Part shown: positions 1-11,084 of the stretch, in pieces | Layout: each line of letters begins with the position of its first letter | Numbering within the stretch: the stretch's first letter is position 1 | DNA from: Calocera cornea HHB12733 | Taxonomy: Eukaryota; Basidiomycota; Dacrymycetes; Dacrymycetales; Dacrymycetaceae | Assembly (NCBI GenBank): GCA_001632435.1 | Contig: KV423959.1 | Location: 62,001 to 126,000 of the forward strand | Direction of reading: 5' to 3' | Length of the DNA: 64,000 nt | Position numbers and translations under genes: made by a program | The notes under the pieces: model-generated | The model's database searches: none | The model's input: the letters and a program-made list of their open reading frames with translations, nothing else | What the model was told of the DNA's origin: nothing

Positions 1-2643
1 CGATCGCGCTCGCATCACTCCTGCAATCATGCACCGCGTTCTACCTGCCAGGTACCGCGCCTGTCGACTACTCCCCCGGCGAGCAAGTGCCGTTACGAGT
101 AAACAGACTAACGCCTATGGTGGGACCCAATGATGCGAAAATAGTGCGTTTGATCTCGTTGTCTTTCGAACTTTGTACTAACAACATTATCTAGAAATCC
201 CTGATCAACTGTGAGCAACCTTGTTCGACACCCGCGGGGTGCATATACCAAGGCGCTTATCCGTGCAGATGATTACTACAACCCGCAATTCCATTTCTGC
301 GAGCCAGAAGGCGGTCCGACAAAGATGCCCGAGTCGCTCGGCAGCATCTTGTTCGGAGATCGTATCTTCGACTCTCCATACGATGTGCGTTGCTAGCGCG
401 TTTCTACCCCGAGCTTATACTAATGGCGCGACACGCTAGATCAAAATGCTCGAGAACGTCTCCTGCGCAACCCAGTGCTTGTCTGTGATCCCTGCCGAAG
501 ATGCGAAATTCATCAACGAGCGCATCAAGGAAGACTATGCGATCAACTGGCTTGTTGATGGGCTCCCTGCTGCGGAGATGAAGCAGGATGAGAGGACTGA
601 TGAGATATTCTATGATACTGGCTTCAATCTTGGCAAGGACGAGGGGGCATTCGAGGAGTTGCCAGCGATCAACAACCATTATGACATTGTCATGCAGTAC
701 GTCCTGTAGACTTCATCACCTGACGCGCTTTGCTGATGCTGCTGCAGATACCATGTTCGTGATAACAATCACTACCGTGTCGTCGGCGTTCTCGTGTGGC
801 CAAGGAGGTATGGCGCATCATTTAGACTCGGAACCCTATCTCATTGTATTCTAGTATCGAAGCAACAACCGAGACTCCAGATTCTCAGCGCTGCAACCGC
901 AACGCCCCTCCAATGCTCTTAAATGAGGGCCGCACCAACTCCATCTACTACACGTATACCGTTGCATGGGAGGTAAGTCCTTTGCCGTCTTCCGCCTCAT
1001 AAGATGCTCAAACATATGTTTCACAGGAATCCGAAACCCCTTGGGCTACTCGCTGGGATCATTACTTGCATATCTTCGACCCGAAAATCCACTGGTTCAG
1101 CTTGATTAACTCCATTGTCATTGTCATCTTCCTTTGCGTCATGGTTTCTATGATTCTCCTGAGAACTGTGTCCAAAGATGTGCGTCGATCTCGTCGCTTG
1201 TGTAGTATTTGTGCACTGATGTTCCTATAGATCCACCGTTACAATGCCCTTGACCTGACGGTTCGTCGATGTTGTACAATATGCCTATTTCGTTTCTGAC
1301 ACCCATGGCAGGAGGACGTGCAAGAGGATTATGGCTGGAAGCTCATCCACGGAGAGGTCTTCCGTCCGCCACGTTGGCCCATAGTGCTGGCTGTCATGGT
1401 CGGCAATGGTGCACAGTTAGGTGCTATGGTTGCTGTTACCCTAGGTGAGAATTTTGTGACGGCGCTATTTTGTGTGCTGATATGTACGTCATGATAGTGT
1501 TTGCTCTTCTTGGTTTCCTGTCGCCTTCCAATCGTGGTTCGCTTGCCACTGTCATGATCATCTGCTGGACTCTCTTCGGCGGGTAAGACTAACCTCCATG
1601 ATTTCCTGAGAAGTGCTGAGTCTTGTGTGTAGCGTTGCGGGTTACATGTCCCAACGTACGTATATGACCATCGGAGGAGAGGATTGGAAGAAGAACGTGT
1701 TCTTCACCGCAACCGTTATGCCTGGGTATGTCCCCGTACCCGGCATCCATGATGTATTCCTAATACATCCTCCCCAGATTCGTATTTGCCGTTGTATTCT
1801 TCTTGAACCTTTTCCTCATCGGGACAGGCTCATCAGGAGCAGTTCCATTTGGCACAATTCTGGCCATTGTGCTCCTCTGGTTCGTGATCTCGGTGCCCCT
1901 GACTGCTGTTGGTGCCTTCTTCGGAATGAAGCACGGCGTGAGTACCACATCCGGCATGTCACGTCTCGTTGGCTGACCTCGTGATGCAGGCGGTTTCTAA
2001 CCCTGTCCGTGTGAGCCCCATTCCTCGTCAGATCCCTCCCGCACCGAGGTATTTGAGGCCATGGGTAAGCCGAAGGATACATTACTGCTCCAGCCTCTGA
2101 CCATTTGATAGGCTGCTGCGCTGTTGGCTGGTATCTTGCCATTTGGTGCTGCCTTTGTCGAGCTCTACTTTGTGCTGTCAAGTCTATTCGGATCTCGAGC
2201 CTACTATGCATTCGGCTTCTTGGCTTTGACCGCCGGTGTCGTGTGCGTTACGACGGCGACTGTTACTATCCTCTTCACCTATTTCATCCTGTGTGCGGAA
2301 GAATACCGGTATGTTATAAGTGTTGACTCCCTTGGTACGTATTGCTGATGTGCTATTAAAGATGGCATTGGCGGTCATTCCTCATCGGTGGCGGAAGTGC
2401 CTTCTGGCTCATCACCTATGGGCTCTTCTATTGGGCATCGAGGTTGTCGCTGGATTCTTTCGCAAGCGTTGTGTTGTATCTCGGCTATCTGTTCCTCATT
2501 GCACTTTTCGATTTCCTCATTACAGGTAAGTTTCTGGAAGCCCAGATTAGACCTGAAACTGAAGTTGCAAAACAGGCACCATCGGGTTCCTCGCTACCTA
2601 TTGGGCAATGCGCAAGCTATACGGCGCCATCCGTATTGATTAG
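1..2643 (+). CDS. EMP70: Transmembrane 9 superfamily (EMP70/nonaspanin) protein, 5' partial
   Basis: Nonaspanins are nine-TM proteins of the endosome/Golgi with a large lumenal N-domain. The window opens inside the signal peptide (frame from base 3, ...LASLLQSCTAFYLPG), so the start codon lies just upstream. Many short exons can be joined: an intron at 144-194 gives NDAKI/KSLIN, one at about 211-262 gives NYDYYNP, and one at about 383-439 rejoins at KMLENVSC. Family signatures follow: QFHFCEPEGGP, SLGSILFGDRIFDSPYD, then VAWEESETPWATRWDHYL, EDYGWKLIHGEVFRPPRWP and GNGAQLGAM, with repeated hydrophobic segments to the end. The last residues KLYGAIRID resemble the family's usual charged cytosolic tail. 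The stop is TAG at 2641-2643, only 46 bp from the convergent stop of the next gene. The family is certain; the choice among TMN1/2/3 (TM9SF2/4) paralogues is not. Confidence 0.9.
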
Positions 2644-2689
2644 TCATTGTATATATCGTATAGACAGTCCTCAATCATCTGTATCAAGA

Positions 2690-4463
2690 TTACTGGTATC
2701 GGTCGGGAACTTGAGTGACTATGATCAAATGCTTCTTCTTCCCGGCCCGTAAGATAGCAAAGCGATCCTTAATGAAATCTCGCCGGTCCAGCTTCTTATC
2801 ACTATCGTCCAAGCGCTCGTTATTGAGATAGAAGCCTTTCTGATTGATGGTCCGCCGTGCAGTGGCTTTCAGACCGTCAGACAAAGGGCGCGAACGTGGG
2901 GAATTGCCCTTACTCTTTGATGGTATCATCCCGTACTTCCTGGTGAGTTCTACAACCTCCTTGCGCCAAACATCGCCCCATCCAAGCTGCACTAATCGAG
3001 GATCGCCCTCAAATGCCTCCAAGATGTCGTCGGCTTCGAGCTCTTCAATGTTTGTTCCGTACAGCACTTGTGTCATCGTCCGTGCGCGGAAGAGCCCGTC
3101 CTCTGTCAAGCACTCAGTCGGCACACATAAACCAGGCGGCGCTGTTGCTTACCTCCATGGACAAGCTGGGTGAGCTCCTCTGCCAGCCTCTTCTGAGCGA
3201 CGCGAAGCTCGGGATCAGCCTACACAAGGTCAAATCAGGTGTTGCTCCTCATGAAGGGTGCCATGCACACCTTTTGCCACTCCATGAGCTCGGTGATTTC
3301 TTCCTCAGAAAGAAAGGTGAGCATCCGGAGATATTTCTCCACATCCTCATCTTCCACGCGAACGAAGAACTGCAAGATTGTTAGAATAGGATATGCTGGC
3401 CAGCAGTTCGCCTGACCTGATAGAAATCGAACACTGGAGTCTTCTCCTCTTTCAGCCACACCGCATTTCCGGCGCTCTTCCCGAATTTCTCCCCGCTACT
3501 CGTCGTCAGTAGCGGGATGGTCAGCCCATACGCCTCTGCGGCGAATCCGACATAGTCCGTCGTCAGATGTCGTATGAGATTTGTGCCGGCCGTGATGTTA
3601 CCCCACTGGTCGGAACCTCCGATTTGTATATTGCAGTGGTACTCTTTGTGGAGGACGTAGAAGTCATATGCTTGCAACAATTGGTAGGAGAACTCGGTGA
3701 AGGATATGCCGCTTTCCGATTCTAGTCGTGCTTTTACACTACATTCACAGTTAGTGACTAACTCAAACATCTGCATAAGTGCTCTCACCTGTCCTTGGCG
3801 ATCATCTGGTTTACGCGTGCGTGTTTCCCAACGATGCGCAGGAACTCAATCATGGTCATTTTACCAAGCCAGTCGGAGTTATTCACAACCTTCGGCGTGA
3901 CTTGTGTTTCCGTAACAGAAGGCATCCTCTTAGCAGCATATGCCGCACCACGCTCGAGAAACCGGTGCATCTGGGTCGTGATGCTTTCCACATTCCTGGC
4001 GAGATCGTCCTCTGAGAGGAGGTTCCGCTCAGACGACCGCCCAGAGGGATCTCCGATCATCCCGGTACCTCCACCAACCTGTGCTCCTTCATTGAATAAC
4101 GAGCTAGCAAGCACATGGAAGCCACTCACGAGCGCGATTACTTGGTGCCCTCGAATGTGGAAATGCAGCAGTGTCATGAGGGCGACCAGGTTTCCAACAT
4201 GAAGAGAGTCGGCCGAGGGGTCTACGCCCAGGTAGACTGTCGACTTCCTGCTCGTCACCTCGGGCAAAGACGGGCTACCGTTACATGTCAAGTAGGTGAT
4301 GGCTATTTGGCTATGGGACGCACCTTGTCGTGTCATGGAGTAGGCCTCTAGCCGACAGCTCATCGACGACATTCGCTCGATGAGAGTTGAATCTCCTCCC
4401 TCCAGTGAATGCAGTCCGTCCTATGATGCGTCCATAGTTCAGAATAAGCCGCAAATGCAGCAT
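2690..4463 (-). CDS. MSY1: Tyrosyl-tRNA synthetase, mitochondrial
   Basis: A class Ic aminoacyl-tRNA synthetase that charges mitochondrial tRNA-Tyr. The ATG at 4463 opens a basic, Arg-rich leader ([19 protein letters not shown]...) consistent with mitochondrial import, followed by [17 protein letters not shown], the usual start of bacterial-type TyrRS. After an intron come [14 protein letters not shown] (HIGH-region), [17 protein letters not shown], then [11 protein letters not shown] (tyrosine/tRNA site) and KFGKS (KMSKS loop). The C-terminal part has the basic S4-like region, ending VTQVPDRYQ before TAA. At least three introns interrupt it (near 4250-4330, 3750-3790 and 3130-3440). It lies head to head with a tRNA-guanine transglycosylase, 265 bp between start codons. 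Confidence 0.93.
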
Positions 4464-4728
4464 GGATTTCGAGCAGGGAGACCTCAGAGTAGGTGTCCTC
4501 GTTCGTGATGGCGATGAGCTGCAGAGTGAATGTCCCTCTCTCTCATGCCCAGGCGCCTGATATTTCCCGTCAGGGTCCTCTAACGTCAAAAAGTTCGGTG
4601 ACATCTTGACTCGGATCCCGTGCGCTGCTGGCCGATACCTTCCTGTATTGATACCAACTCAAGAATCAGTCGCGTTGGCTTCTCCAGCCATCGCTGCGCA
4701 TATTCGTACTGCTGCGAGGCTCTCCGCC

Positions 4729-6427
4729 ATGCAGTTCGAGGTCATTGCAAAGTGTCACACCACACGCGCTCGTGTGTCCAGCATGACTATGGCTCGTGAG
4801 TGACACGCTCTCAAACCAGATCTCAGCTGATCGGCAAGCAGATGGTACAACATACTTGCCCACTTTCATGCCCGTCGCGACACAAGGCGCATTGAAGGGT
4901 CTAACTTCCCAACAGGTAGAGGCACTGGGAGTGACATTGATCTTGAACAACACCTACCATCTCAACTTACGACCGGGCACGAAAGTCCTTGATGCTGCTG
5001 GAGGGGCACATAAGTTCCAGGGATGGAGGAAGAACCTGCTTACAGTGCGCATGTATATTGTGATCACTGATCAGTTGTTGACAGCTGCTGCAGGACAGTG
5101 GAGGCTTCCAGATGGTCAGCCTCAACTCCTTTACCAAGATCACCGAGGAAGGCGTGTTGTTTGCGAGCCCGTTCACCGGGGAGCCGACAATGCTCACAGT
5201 GCGTCAATCGTTCTTTATACTGTGTCTCTTCTGAACGTCAGCAAAGCCTGAGGAGTCTATCGGCATCCAGGTTGGTGACTGTTGATACTGTGTTCATACC
5301 CCTCGGGCTGAAGACATCCAGTAGCATTCTATTGGAGCGGATATCATCATGCAACTGGACGATGTTGGCGCGTCCCTTACTTGCTTGTAACATGAACTAT
5401 CATCTGACTTTCTAATCTAGTGCACTCTTTAACTACCGGTCCCCGAGTCGAGGAAGCTATGTGGCGCTCAATACGATGGCTCGACCGATGTATAGCGAAG
5501 CACAAGTCGAGCGGCAGGATCGATCGACAAAACCTCTTTGCGATCATTCAGGGTGGTCTGAACCCTGAGCTGCGGCAGAAGTGCGTAGACGAGATGATCA
5601 AGAGGAAACCGGATTTGCCCGGGTATGCTATCGGCGGGCTGAGCGGCGGTGAGGAGAAGGACGTATTCTGGAAGATGTGAGCATGGTTTCACTCGGTTCT
5701 GTCATCGTCTGACATCTGTGCAGCGTGAAACAATGTGCAGAGCAGCTTCCAGAAGATCGACCACGATACTGCATGGGTATCGGATTCGCGGAAGGTAAGC
5801 CTGGAGTCCGGGTTCCCTATGCAATGTTGTTCATGCAGAGTACAGATCTTTTGGTGTGTGTCGCCCTCGGCGTTGACATGGCAGATTGCGTGTTCCCCAC
5901 GTAAGGACGTTCTATGCTCAAGAGAGCAATTTGCTGATGAGACCAGGCGAACTGCTCGCTTCGGTGTTGCTCTGACTAAGGATGGTCCTCTCAATCTCCG
6001 CCTCGAGCGCTACCGAACAGCATTCGTCCCCATAGACGAGAAATGTCCCTGTCCCACATGTACATCAGGCATGTCCAGGGCGTCACTACATGACCTCGCC
6101 ACGCACGAAACTGTTGCTGCCCATGGTGAGTACGCCCGTTCCATAATTTCTTTTTCATATTTATCTCGTCGGACAGCCATCACACAACACAATCTTGTGT
6201 TCCAAGCTGCCGTTATGGGTGGTGCCCGAGACGCGATAATGGAGGGTCGCTTCCCTCAGTATCTCAAGGACTTCTTCCGACGATACTTTGCAGACGCCGC
6301 CTACCCCAAGTGGTGTGTCGACGCACTCAGAAGCGTCGGCGTGGACATACTGGAAGGCATCGAGAACCCGCGAATAGTGGAAGGGAAAGGCGCCAAGTGG
6401 GATTACTCTGACAAACCGCCGAAGTAG
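4729..6427 (+). CDS. QTRT1: Queuine tRNA-ribosyltransferase catalytic subunit (tRNA-guanine transglycosylase)
   Basis: Exchanges G34 for queuine in the GUN anticodons of tRNA Tyr, His, Asn and Asp. The first usable ATG is at 4729 ([17 protein letters not shown]), and no ATG lies upstream in frame. A 45 bp intron (about 4797-4841) joins MTMAH to [15 protein letters not shown]. Hallmarks in order: [11 protein letters not shown], a split [10 protein letters not shown] region, [12 protein letters not shown] (first catalytic Asp), [34 protein letters not shown] (nucleophile Asp) and the zinc site CPCPTC with a downstream His. The C-terminus runs through [13 protein letters not shown] to the stop at 6425-6427. 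Intron-rich. It converges with DBP10 (41 bp between stops). Fungi that have this enzyme salvage queuine rather than make it (family knowledge). Confidence 0.92.
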
Positions 6428-6467
6428 AAAAAACCATGATTGTAATGTACAGTGTAGTGTAATGATA

Positions 6468-9431
6468 CTAATGCCTTCCCTTGCGGCTTGGCCGCGCGTT
6501 CCTCTCCTTCTTGCGAGAAGCGACCTGCCGATCTTTCCGGATCTGCTGGGCGCTCTTGAGCTCGCTTTTGACCCGTCCAACAGGCTTGCCCTTGAACCGT
6601 GGGTTCTTGCCGGGCTTGCCTCCTTTCTTGCTGGGACTAGCTGCATCAGGCGGTTCCGATGCCCCCTCTTTCTTCTTTGTCTGTCGGAGCTTTCGCTCAT
6701 AGTTGACATGCTTTGGATCCAGAGGCTTCGCTTCAGTGGTCTTCTGATGCCTAAACTTCTTGTTGCCGGCCGAGCTGTGTCCTCTTCTGGCATTCTCAGG
6801 CTCAGCTTCGCCAATACGAGGTAGGCTGGTTTTGTTCTTCGTCTTCCATTCATCGAACCGACCACTTCGGTACGTCGCAGGCAGACGAGCACCGCTCTCA
6901 GTCTTGAGGATCTTCACGTTATCAGCTCCCTCGCCGCTTCCTTTGATGAACTTCTTCTTTTTCTTGTCCCAGTTGAGCTGGGAGCCATGTCGCTGACGAC
7001 CAGTCAAAGCCTCATCTCCGGTCAAATCGAACGTTGCGGTTCGGGCTTGCTCCAAGAAGGAAGCACCATCGCGCATTGAATACCTGTAGCATCGGTCAGC
7101 CATTGAGTCGGACATATGAAAATCAAGGCTTACCCCTTCTCCGAGATCGCGTCCTTTTGGTAATGAGAGATGTAGAACTCGGGATCCTGGTACTTCCCCT
7201 GACTCGGCCCAGCCAGAATTGGCCCATCTGCCTCCTCTTCCTCCTCAAATATTTGCGCTTCTTCTTGCTCGCCATTGCCCTCGCCATCCTCATCCTCCTC
7301 AGCGGCAGGACCGGCGAGTCTCTTCTGCGCCCTCGACAACGCAGATCTTCTGACCTTCATGACGGAAGCCCCAGGCGTCTTGCCCCTACTCCCGATCTCG
7401 AACACTGTCTCGTGCGGCTTGAAGGAAGCGATAGCTTTCATCAGGGCAACCTTGCTGGTGCTACCCTGGAAGTCGTCGTGCCGTCCAAAGATGGGATGGA
7501 TCCTCCCCTCTCCCTCTGCTTTGACAAGCTGCTTGGCCCGCTCATAGCTCAAGTGACTCGCCTTTGACTTCGAGCGCTCGTACATGCTATGGCCGCGGCG
7601 CATGATCTCCCGCAGACCGGGCAGGTGTGCATGTCGGTCCGCCTCCATCCGCCTGATGTTTTCGATCTCGTCGTCCAGGACCTCGCGGGGAACTGTACCA
7701 TACACGAGCGATGTGGTGTATGTACTCTCGTCCGGGGCAGTGCTTTTGAGTGGGCGACCCAGAAACAATTGCAGATCGAGCATATAAGGCAAGTCCGTAT
7801 TGGTGATCAAGGACCATGCCCAGCCCTTGCGGCCCGCACGAGCTGTACGACCAACACGATGCACAAACACCCTCGCACCAGCAGGGAAATCGTAGTTGAT
7901 CACGTTCTCTAGGACGGGAATATCGATACCGCGAGCTGCGACGTCGGTGACGACCAGAATGTTGGTGATGCCCTTGCGGAATCGGGCCATCTGGAGCGTA
8001 CGGGCCATCTGGTCCAGGGATCCATAGATGTGCGAGACCGAGTATCCGGCCGCTTCGAGGAAGTTGGCCAAGTATTCGACGTGATGCTTCGTAGCGGCGA
8101 AGATCAAGGACTGCCTCGGGGCAGCGGCTGCTCCATCAGCCCTGCCCTTGCCTTCCTTAATCTCGTTCTCCCCAAGTGGGACCTTGATGACCTCCTTCAA
8201 CAGGGCCATCAAAGCGGCGTCCTTCTCCGCCTGTCGGATGCGGAAGAACGCCACCTTGAGATCGCTGCTGATCTTGCTCTCAGCGTCAAGTCGCACGAAC
8301 TTGGGATCCTGCAGACCGGCTTTCGTGAACTCGACGAGCGTGCTTGGGAGCGTGGCGGAGAAGAGGAGGGTCTGACGGTTCGTAGGAAGCCGGTGGAGGA
8401 TTTCGTGCAGAGCGGTCGCGAAGCCTTGCTCGAACAATCTGGACGACATCAGTACAACTTCGCAAGCTGGTAGAGGCAGTGCTCACCTGTCAGCTTCATC
8501 GAACACAACGTAGCTTATGGACTTCAAATCTAGATTCATCTCGACAGCAAGATGCAGGAGCCGACCAGGCGTGGCAATGATACTACAAGAACCCGATCAA
8601 TATCCCGATTTCCAGGAATGCCTGAGAGGCACTCACACATCCGGGTTATTGGTGATCATCTCAAACTGCTCATCTAGTCCTTCTCCACCAACGATAAGTC
8701 CCCACCTGAGAGCCAAGCTGGCCTTGTCTCCCTCACCACTCTCCTTATCACCCGAGAGCCACCCCCTACTCAGGTCTTTCCCGACCTTCAGGATCTGCAG
8801 CGCCAGCTCCCTAGTGGGTATCAGTACCAGCGCGCGGGCGCCAAACGTCGTCTGATGCCGGCCGCCTAGACGCTGCAGGAGCGGAATCAGGTAGGCGAGC
8901 GTCTTCCCTGAACCGGTACGGGCCATGCCGACTAGGTCACGAGGAGGGGCCGCAAGGAGGGCGGGGATTGCGAGCCGCTGGATGGGCGTTGGGTGCTGGA
9001 AGCCGCGGACTAGGAGAGCTCGGAGAAGGGGTGGTCGAAGTCCTAGCAGATAATGAGCACATCACTACCTGATCAATCGAAAGGGACATACCCATGCTCT
9101 GGAAGCTCCCTCCGCCGACAGCACCCTTGGCTACGTTGCCCTTCTTCGACTTTGAATTCTTGACCACCTCAGTTCCAGCTTTCACGTTGTGCTTCACCAT
9201 CAAATTGGCGATAAACTCGTCCTCATCCACATCTTCTCCTTCCGCGCCTCTTTCTCCTTTGTGACTTGGGTCACCTTTCGATACCTTTCTCTTCTTCGCT
9301 GGATGCGACCTGATGAGTGCATCGGCGATATCGACATCATCCTCATCGCCGAACGATATCCATCCAGCTTCTTCGCTCTCGCTCCCATTGTCCTGAGGTT
9401 CAGCGGATCGTGCGCGCTTCCGGTCCACCAT
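6468..9431 (-). CDS. DBP10: ATP-dependent RNA helicase DBP10 (DEAD box)
   Basis: Nucleolar DEAD-box helicase for 60S subunit assembly (DDX54 orthologue). The ATG at 9431 starts an acidic N-terminus ([19 protein letters not shown]). Helicase motifs follow across several exons: GFQHPTPIQ (Q motif), ARTGSGKT (I), PTRELALQ (Ia), ATPGR, VFDEADRLFEQGF (II), LFSATLP (III), the strongly Dbp10-like [15 protein letters not shown], then [12 protein letters not shown] and [10 protein letters not shown] (VI). The C-terminal DBP10CT region reads [17 protein letters not shown] and [11 protein letters not shown], ending in a basic tail rich in K/R. Introns lie near 9060-9090, 8590-8640, 8440-8490 and 7080-7135. 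It shares a 420 bp divergent upstream region with DUO1. Confidence 0.95.
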
Positions 9432-9757
9432 TTTTGCGATGTGCTCGGACAGGTAGGAGATGAGCGAAGAGAGCGCTCATGAGGGGCAGACCCTTTGGCA
9501 GTGAGGAACTTTTTGCACTGCCACTGGGGCATTGCCTGGTCATGGCCGCAGCCAATCAGAAGCCTACTTGCGTTTAGCGGACAGCGGCGACACGCCTCCG
9601 CGTCGAGCGCAACCGCTGTCCGCGCTTCTATACGCGCACTTATTTGATCTCAATCCATTTCTGCTACTTTCTCTGGAAGACTGATTCCAATATGCTCTGA
9701 ATAGGAGACCAGCTTGTAAACAATGAAAGAATGAGGCATTGAACCAAGGTGATACGG

Positions 9758-9788
9758 ACGCGTCTTTACTTCCGTCGACGCGACGCGT
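9758..9788. promoter_or_regulatory. Two ACGCGT (MCB-like) motifs upstream of DUO1
   Basis: ACGCGT occurs at 9758-9763 and again at 9783-9788, about 90 and 65 bases before the DUO1 start. In yeasts this is the MBF binding core for G1/S genes. DUO1 is a mitotic gene, so cell-cycle control is plausible, but the function here is inferred from the motif alone. The region also lies upstream of the divergent DBP10. Confidence 0.45.
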
Positions 9789-9851
9789 TCCCCATTTCCC
9801 CCTCATTCCAACGACCATTCACGGGCACACAGTACATAGCCGTCCACCACC

Positions 9852-10836
9852 ATGTCCGTCACCGACTCGCCCGCAATACCACATCTGTCCTCACAGGACA
9901 ACCTGATTGACCTCAAAGACCTCTCGCTGTCTGATCTTGCTGTCCCCGATACGCCTCGACCACCAAAGCCGTTCAGCCTGTTCGCCGACACTCCTGATGC
10001 GCCGCGAGCCACCGCCACCACGGGACCTGGCGGCATCGTACCCTATGCCACTACCTCTGCTCTGAATGGAAATGCTGCGTCAGACAAGAAGAGCATGCGG
10101 GAGGAGATGGATGGCGAGGTAGAGCCGAAGCCGCGAGGTGCACGAACAAGCAGGGAGGAAAAACTGGAGACGGAGCTGTTCGAGCTCAAGCAATTGAATC
10201 AAGTATTTTCGGATTACTTGGGAGCATTGGAGGCAGCAAAGGACCATAATGCCGTACGTTGCGCTTCACCCTTCGAGCCGTGTGTCGGTGGCTTACCCAT
10301 GTGCAGCGGCTGGCCGCACAAGTGGACCGTACGAACGCCTTGCTGGATAAGTATGTGGCTGTTCTTGGACAAGCACAACATACACAAGACCTCCTACTCA
10401 ATCCAGAGTGGCAAGGCGCGGAAGCAGTAAGTGTCACCCTACACGTCCCTGTCACCCTTCTGACCACAACCAGGACGAGCTCGCGATTCTCGAGCAGCAA
10501 CAACGAGAGCGTGAGGAGCGAGCACGCGCGGCGAGAGAGGAGAAAGAGCGAAAAGAGCGCGAAGAGCGGGAGAAGATCGCAAAAGCTGAACGGGAAGAGC
10601 AGGAACGAGAAGCTCGAGAGCGGAAGGAGGCTATGGGTACCCGAGGCAGAGGACGCGGCGTGACTGGCGTTCGGGGCGTACGGGGCGTACGAGGAGTCCG
10701 CGGCACCACCAGCACCACCTCGTCAACGCGCGGCCGTGGTACATCTTCGACGTCCAGCAGCGATGGCCCAAAACCGCGACAGTCCATGATGCCACGGCCC
10801 TCTGTAGCGGTAGGGCGAGGGCGAGCCAGGCCATGA
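9852..10836 (+). CDS. DUO1: DASH/Dam1 complex subunit DUO1
   Basis: Subunit of the microtubule-encircling DASH ring that couples kinetochores to spindle microtubules. The ATG at 9852 is in good context (accaccATG). The N-terminal ~95 residues are low-complexity. The Duo1 domain begins ETELFELKQLNQVFSDYLGAL, passes a short intron (about 10255-10306) into RLAAQVDRTNALLDKYVAVLGQ, and ends at LLLNPEWQGAEAD at the next intron (about 10428-10473). The remainder is a highly charged coiled-coil-like stretch (EREERARAAREEKER...), then a four-fold GVR repeat and RGRG-type basic tail ending GRGRARP. Yeast Duo1 lacks so long a basic RG tail as far as I recall. It could help microtubule binding (inference). 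Confidence 0.9.
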
Positions 10837-11084
10837 TCGCTGTTTGGCTGTTCCATATGTCAATAGACGCGTTATGTTCCTGCGGAGGACTCTGTACTTT
10901 TAATATTTATTTCACCCTCGTCTGTCCATGGATAATCAATTGATTTTTGCCTCTGATTGGCTACAGGAATGATTGGGCATACGCGAGTGCTGGCGCACTG
11001 TCCGTTTGTCTAGGTATTCATACAAAACAAGGGCAACAGACGGATGCTACGATGAAGAAGGAACTGGTATTAGCCGAAAGACAG

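Noticed and set aside
4345..4600. Second open frame ([21 protein letters not shown]...) overlapping the 5' exon of MSY1
   Set aside because: It has no start and no splice signals. The MSY1 frame gives a presequence and the family N-terminus.
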